A DNA stretch of 50,101 nucleotides from Acidobacteriota bacterium. GTDB taxonomy: Bacteria; Acidobacteriota; Vicinamibacteria; Vicinamibacterales; 2-12-FULL-66-21. A model generated the notes under the pieces. It was not told where the DNA came from. It was given only the letters and a program-made list of their open reading frames with translations, and made no database searches. The position numbers and the translations under genes were made by a program. Of the stretch, positions 45,687 through 50,101 are shown in pieces; position 1 is the first letter of the stretch, and each line of letters opens with the position of its first letter. The stretch lies in NCBI GenBank assembly GCA_003222675.1, contig QHWT01000050.1:86301-136401 (forward strand), given 5' to 3'.

Positions 45687-48599
45687 ATGTCTTTCCTCGA
45701 CCGGTTCAAGCTCCAACCCAAGCACAAGTCCGCCGATCCGGACGTGCGCGTCGCGGGCGTGCAGGAGTTGAGCGACTCCGCGGAGGACATGGCGGTATTG
45801 GCTGCGCTGGCGCGTGAAGACGCCGATGCACGCGTCCGTCGGGCCGCCGCGGCGCGCGTCAGCGACGTGCCCGTCCTCGCCTCGATTGCGGGCGACACTG
45901 ACGATGAGCTGCGTTCGGAGGTGCTCGATCGGCTGGCCCGCTTCGCGGCATCGAGCGATCAGCCGGAATATGCCACTCAGGCGTTGGGAGTATTGACGGA
46001 TCAAAAGCAGATTGGGACGGTGGCGAAGACGTCGCCGGTGGAATCGATTCGGCTCGAGGCTGTGGGACGCCTCACGGATCTCAAGGTGCTGAGCTCGGTG
46101 GCGCGCAACGGCACCGATGCGCGGGTTGCGGCAACCGCCGCCGAGCGCATCCAGGATCCGCTGGAGCTGCTGAACGTAGCGGCGAGAACGGAGCACAAGG
46201 AGGCGGGCGTCGGCGCGTTGGAACGAGCCGTGCAAATAGCCGCCCCCGATCGCGCGACGCTGGACGACCTCGCGTCACGCGCCAAGAACAAATCGGTCGC
46301 GAAGAGGGCACGTGCGATGGTGCAGGCGATAGACGAGGCAGAGGCGGCGCGGCGTGCCGCACTGGAACAGCATCAGCAGCGGCTTGCGGGCGTGCTCGCC
46401 CGCGCCGAGGCGCTCGCGGGCGCCGCGTCCTCGGCGGATGCGGCTTCGGCGCTCGCCGATGCCGAAGCCGAGTGGCGAGAGCTGTCGTCGCACGCGCCGA
46501 TCGAGCTGAGCGCCGATGACCACGCGCGCTTCGGTGCCGCAGTGACCGCCGCGCGCGACGGCATCGGCCGTGCGGAACGCGAAGCGGCGGCCGAACGCGA
46601 GCGCGCAGAACTGGTCGCGACCGATCGTCAGTCCCGCGTCAGCTTGTGCGAGCGCGTCGAGGTGTTGCGGGGCGAGGAGACGCTCGACGAGGTGGCGAAG
46701 GCACGCGGTGAGTGGGAAGGGCTGCCGGCGATTGAAGGAGAGACGCCGTCGATCGATCCCGAGCTGCTCGCTCGATTTGCCGAGGCGTGCCGCCGCGCTG
46801 AGGAACGTCACGCGAACCGGCAGGAGCTCGATCGCGCCGCCGGCCGGCTCGCGGAGGTCGCAAAGGAAGCCGAGGACGCCGCCGCACTCGAGGATAGTCC
46901 TGCATACATCTGGGACTCGATCTCGCGCGAGTGGAATGATCTGCGGTCACGCGTCGAGCAGGTCGACGAGGCGGTCGCCGAACGGTTCGCCAATGCCGCA
47001 ACCATCATCCGCGAGCGCGCCGAGGCGAAGCGCGCCGCCGCCGAGAAAGTGCTCCGCCAGCAGGTGCAGCGACTCGAGCAGTTGATCGATCGCGCGCAGA
47101 AGCGGGCGGCGGCGGAAGATCTCACGTTAAAAGAAGCGGACAAGGCCGCGCGCGATCTGCGCGCCGCGATCGAGGCGCCGCCGGCCATCCCGCCGGGCGA
47201 ACGCGACGCGCTCGTCGAACGGCTCAAGGGCGCGCTGTCCACGCTCGCGCCGAAGCTCCACGAGCTGCGCGAGATGGACGAGTGGAAGCGATTCTCCAAC
47301 GCTGCCGTCCAGGAAGAGCTGATCGCGCAGACCGAGGCGCTGAAGACGAAATACGATTTCGAAAGACCGGAGGATCTCGAAAAAGCTGCCAAGGAGCTGC
47401 ACGAGATCCAGGAGCGCTGGAAGCAGGCCGCCGAGGCGCCGCGCGCCCAGGCCCAGACGCTCTGGCATCGATACCGCCAGGCGGCCGACCCGATCCAGGC
47501 GAAGGCGCGCGAGTTCTTCGCGCACCGCGCGGAGGAGCGTCAGGGAAATCTCGAAAAGAAGCTGGCGCTCTGCGAGCGTGCCGAAGCGCTCGCCGACTCC
47601 ACTGACTGGATCAAGACGGCCGACGAGCTGAAGAAGCTCCAGGCCGAATGGCAGGCGATCGGACCCGTCCCGCGCCCCGACACGCGCATCGTCTGGAAGC
47701 GATTCCGTGATGCGTGCGATCACTTCTTCACTCGCCGCAACGAAGATCTCGCCCAGCGGAAGGAAGTCTGGGCCGCCAATCAGGCGCGCAAGGAGACGCT
47801 GTGCGCCCGGGCGGAGGAGCTCGCCGACTCACGCGAGTGGGAACGGAGCGCGTCGGAGATCCGCCGGCTGCAGGCGGAGTGGAAGACGATCGGACCGGTG
47901 CGCCGCAGCAAGTCCGAGGCGCTCTGGCAACGCTTCCGGGGCGCCGCCGATCATTTCTTCGATCGCTACAAGCGGCGCGACGAGATCGAGCTGGAAGCGC
48001 GGCAGGCGGATCGCGAGGCGCTCGCGGTGGAGCTGGAATCGTTGTTCCCGGCAGAGGGCGCCGACGCAGGCGCCCCCCCCTCGGATCTGCTCGAGCGGGT
48101 GCGCTCGCTGCGCTCGCGCTGGAACCAATCGACCACCGCCGTGCGGCATGGCGCCGACCCGCTCAGCGGCCGATTCGTCAGCGCGATGGAACGGTTGCTC
48201 ACGATATATCCCGATGCGTTCCGTGGCACCGAGCTCGACGTCGAGGGCAGCCGGCAGCGAATGGAAAAGCTCGTGACACGGGTCGAGAGCTTCGTGTCTG
48301 AAAAGGACGCCACGGCCTCCTCGTCGCAGGATCTCGCCGCGCGTCTCCGCGAGGCACTCGCCGCAAATACGATTGGCGGCCGCGCAGGCGAGGAGAGCAA
48401 GTGGCGCACGATGGCCGAGGAAGTGCGCCAGGCGCAGGCATCGTGGGCGCGGCTGGTGCCGGTCCCCGGCGAGACGGGCCGCCAGCTGTCGGAGCGGTTC
48501 CACAAGGCATGCAATCGCTTCTTCGATCAGTATCGACGCCGCGTGCCGCAGCAGCAGGATTCGCCGCGGCGCGGCGGCCGAACCGCGTCCGTACGCTAG
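45687..48599 (+). CDS. HEAT-repeat and DUF349 coiled-coil protein
   Basis: 970 residues. About 1-230 is an array of HEAT-like repeats (VRVAGVQELSDSAEDMAVLAALAREDADARVRRAAAARVSDVPVLASIA). The remainder is mainly helical, with repeated DUF349 units: WKQAAEAPRAQAQTLWHRYRQAADPI, LQAEWQAIGPVPRPDTRIVWKRFRDACDHFFTRR and LQAEWKTIGPVRRSKSEALWQRFRGAADHFFDRY, separated by coiled coils with many Glu, Arg and Ala. There is no signal peptide, so it should be a cytoplasmic scaffold-like protein. DUF349 proteins are poorly understood; links to RNA or translation have been proposed but I cannot tell from this sequence. Start ATG 45687 has AAGG upstream and begins MSFLDRFKLQPKHKSADPDVRV. Confidence 0.9.
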   Translation: MSFLDRFKLQPKHKSADPDVRVAGVQELSDSAEDMAVLAALAREDADARVRRAAAARVSDVPVLASIAGDTDDELRSEVLDRLARFAASSDQPEYATQALGVLTDQKQIGTVAKTSPVESIRLEAVGRLTDLKVLSSVARNGTDARVAATAAERIQDPLELLNVAARTEHKEAGVGALERAVQIAAPDRATLDDLASRAKNKSVAKRARAMVQAIDEAEAARRAALEQHQQRLAGVLARAEALAGAASSADAASALADAEAEWRELSSHAPIELSADDHARFGAAVTAARDGIGRAEREAAAERERAELVATDRQSRVSLCERVEVLRGEETLDEVAKARGEWEGLPAIEGETPSIDPELLARFAEACRRAEERHANRQELDRAAGRLAEVAKEAEDAAALEDSPAYIWDSISREWNDLRSRVEQVDEAVAERFANAATIIRERAEAKRAAAEKVLRQQVQRLEQLIDRAQKRAAAEDLTLKEADKAARDLRAAIEAPPAIPPGERDALVERLKGALSTLAPKLHELREMDEWKRFSNAAVQEELIAQTEALKTKYDFERPEDLEKAAKELHEIQERWKQAAEAPRAQAQTLWHRYRQAADPIQAKAREFFAHRAEERQGNLEKKLALCERAEALADSTDWIKTADELKKLQAEWQAIGPVPRPDTRIVWKRFRDACDHFFTRRNEDLAQRKEVWAANQARKETLCARAEELADSREWERSASEIRRLQAEWKTIGPVRRSKSEALWQRFRGAADHFFDRYKRRDEIELEARQADREALAVELESLFPAEGADAGAPPSDLLERVRSLRSRWNQSTTAVRHGADPLSGRFVSAMERLLTIYPDAFRGTELDVEGSRQRMEKLVTRVESFVSEKDATASSSQDLAARLREALAANTIGGRAGEESKWRTMAEEVRQAQASWARLVPVPGETGRQLSERFHKACNRFFDQYRRRVPQQQDSPRRGGRTASVR

Positions 48600-48675
48600 T
48601 TCCCGCCTTGCGCGCGAAGCGCTTCGGCGTGGCGCGCCGTAGCCTTGGCGGAGGCGGCAGGTCGGGCCTACTTGG
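48600..48675. repeat. Cluster of palindromic elements at the amidohydrolase stop codon
   Basis: CGAAGCGCTTCG (about 48616-48627) is a perfect 12-base palindrome. It is followed by GCCTTGGCGGAGGC and then GTCGGGCCTACTTGG (48661-48675), whose first twelve bases are identical to one arm of the palindrome at 14797-14830. As there, the complement TAG forms the stop codon of the minus-strand gene (48670-48668). Confidence 0.65.
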
Positions 48676-50101
48676 GAACTCGATACAGGATCCGTCCGGC
48701 CACGATCGTGTAAACGATCTTCGCCGTGGGGATCTCGTCCTCCGGCACCTTCAGAATATCTTTCGACAGGACCGTGATGTCGGCATACTTGCCCGGCTTC
48801 AATGAGCCGCGGTTCGTCTCCTCGAACGCCGCGTACGCGCCGTTGATCGTGTACGACTTCAACGCCTCCATGCGCGTCATCCGCTGATCCGGATAAAAGA
48901 CGCTGCCGTCTTTCAGCTTGCGGCTGACGCTCGCGTAATAGCTCGCGATAGGATCGACGTCTTCAACAGGCGCGTCGGTGCCGTTGGCAATCGTGGCGCC
49001 GGACTTCATCAGCTTCTGCCAGACGTATGCCCCTTCCTCCGCGCGCTTCGCGCCGAGGCGTTCCGTCACGTATGGCGCATCCGACGTGCAGTGCACTCCC
49101 TGCATGGACGCGATCACTCCGAGCGTGCCGAAGCGCGGGATGTCCGCGGCGCTGAGGTGCTGCGCGTGCTCCACGCGCCAGCGCAGGTCCTTCTTTGACG
49201 GGTGCGCCTTGAACGCGCGCTCGAAGATGTCGAGCGTTTCGCGATTGGCGCGGTCGCCGATCGCGTGCACGCACAGCTGGTAGCCATGCTGAATCGCGAG
49301 ACGCGCCGTCTCGTCGATTTCCGCGATCGGCGTCGTCTGGAGCCCGGTGCTTTCAGGTTTGTCGGTGTAAGGTTCCAGCAGCCAGGCTCCCCGCGAGCCG
49401 AGCGCGCCATCGATCTGCTTCTTGATCGCGCGCACGGTCAGGTGCCCGTTGGCGTAATCGATCATTCGGTACTGGGCGAGCTTCGGCGCGATGATTGCGT
49501 TCGGCTGCCGCACCATGACCCACAGGCGCACCCCCAGCTTTCCCTCGTCGACCATCTGCTTGATGCGATCGATCGTTAGCAGGGGAGATCCGGCGTCCTC
49601 GAACGTGGTGATGCCTTTCGACAGCGATTCCTCCCCCGCGAGCTCGAGCACGTGGCGGTCGCGCGCCAGCGCATCCTCGGGTGTCGGTTTGGGTTCGCCC
49701 GCGCCGCGCTTGATCAGGCCGGACGCCGTCTCACGCAGCAGGCCGGTCGCATCGCCGCTGGCGTCGCGCAGGATCTCGCCGCCGCGCGGGCTCTCGGTCG
49801 GCCGGCGAATCCCCGACAGCTCCATCGCCTTTCGGTTCGCGAAGCTCGCGTGGCCGCTGGCGTGTACCAGAAACACGGGATTGTCCGGCGACACTTTGTC
49901 GAGCGACGCGTGCGTCGGAAACCCCTCGACGTTGGGCTGCGGACGCGCGGTCCATTTCTCCTGGTGCCAGCCGCGGCCGTAGATCCATTGTCCGGGCTTT
50001 GCCTGTTTCACCGCCTCCGCCACCATGGCGACGATCTCATCCCACGAGCGCGCCGTCATCAGGTTCAGCTGCAGCCGCGACTCGCCGACACCAGTAAAGT
50101 G
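48668..50101 (-). CDS. Amidohydrolase-3 family protein (YtcJ-like), partial
   Basis: At least 477 residues; the frame is open to the window edge, so the 5' end is missing. The bases above the ATG at 50059 still encode family-like sequence (GVGESRLQLNL), so I do not use that ATG as start. The visible part covers most of the TIM barrel: GRGWHQEKW, VFLVHASGHASFANRKAMELSG, DATGLLRE, HAIGDRANRETLD (His ligand), RVEHAQHLSAADIPRFG, HCTSDAPYVTERLG and the NGTDAPVEDVDP Asp. The C-terminal beta domain GSLKPGKYADITVLSKDI is also present. The N-terminal HxH is beyond the window. It probably hydrolyses amide or cyclic-amide bonds; many homologues are secreted. The stop codon lies in a repeated palindromic element. 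Confidence 0.93.
   Translation of the reverse strand, partial: HFTGVGESRLQLNLMTARSWDEIVAMVAEAVKQAKPGQWIYGRGWHQEKWTARPQPNVEGFPTHASLDKVSPDNPVFLVHASGHASFANRKAMELSGIRRPTESPRGGEILRDASGDATGLLRETASGLIKRGAGEPKPTPEDALARDRHVLELAGEESLSKGITTFEDAGSPLLTIDRIKQMVDEGKLGVRLWVMVRQPNAIIAPKLAQYRMIDYANGHLTVRAIKKQIDGALGSRGAWLLEPYTDKPESTGLQTTPIAEIDETARLAIQHGYQLCVHAIGDRANRETLDIFERAFKAHPSKKDLRWRVEHAQHLSAADIPRFGTLGVIASMQGVHCTSDAPYVTERLGAKRAEEGAYVWQKLMKSGATIANGTDAPVEDVDPIASYYASVSRKLKDGSVFYPDQRMTRMEALKSYTINGAYAAFEETNRGSLKPGKYADITVLSKDILKVPEDEIPTAKIVYTIVAGRILYRVPK

Overview
The window is high-GC bacterial DNA. Its gene content fits an Acidobacteriota genome of the Vicinamibacteria type, probably from soil or a metagenome: two ADOP-type FtsX/MacB permeases with PadR regulators, a type III glutamine synthetase, a DUF1684 lipid-anchored-type protein, a large BNR/sortilin-like secreted protein, an M13 metallopeptidase, a YtcJ-like amidohydrolase, and an outer-membrane barrel paired with a Lys/Ala/Thr-rich secreted protein. 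This placement is inferred from families; there is no rRNA gene to confirm it. I saw no tRNA, rRNA, CRISPR array, transposase, phage gene or replication origin.
Layout. 1-4700: a catabolic gene pair, made of a TPP-enzyme C-terminal piece fused in frame to an enolase-superfamily dehydratase, then an overlapping FAD/Fe-S oxidase. The first 57 bases are an inverted scrap of the same TPP enzyme. 4.8-15.7 kb: an ADOP permease/PadR pair, a DUF4097 protein, a 55-bp tandem repeat, glutamine synthetase III, a second PadR, a PadR remnant, a second ADOP permease, and DUF1684. 15.7-24.9 kb: a membrane hydrolase-like protein, the BNR protein, DinB, a NYN/OST-HTH protein, and the Lys-rich/barrel pair. 24.9-31.6 kb: a GT-C-like membrane protein, a small lipoprotein, and a tightly overlapped operon of three HlyD adaptors plus a MacB-type permease with no ATPase gene. 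31.7-36.6 kb: metH preceded by and overlapping an ArsR-methyltransferase fusion. 36.6-50.1 kb: DsbA-like, M13 peptidase, alpha/beta hydrolase, iron permease, PepF, cyclophilin-MFS pair, a small unknown protein, a HEAT/DUF349 coiled-coil protein, and a partial amidohydrolase.
The strongest unexplained signal is in the gaps. Nearly every longer intergenic stretch, and one place inside metH, carries dyads whose two arms are built from short tandem units of constant length (7 bp, sometimes 8 or 9) in inverted orientation. The base sequence differs from locus to locus while the period and the inverted layout persist. A second class, perfect palindromes beginning G-TAG, includes a 56-bp sequence that folds into a complete four-arm junction. 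Both classes sit exactly at gene ends, often supplying the stop codon, so that unrelated proteins end in the same residues.
Other points: several genes have a TANNNT-like hexamer only 6-7 nt before the start codon, which suggests leaderless transcripts. The first PadR gene has a perfect 12-bp inverted repeat just upstream, probably its operator.
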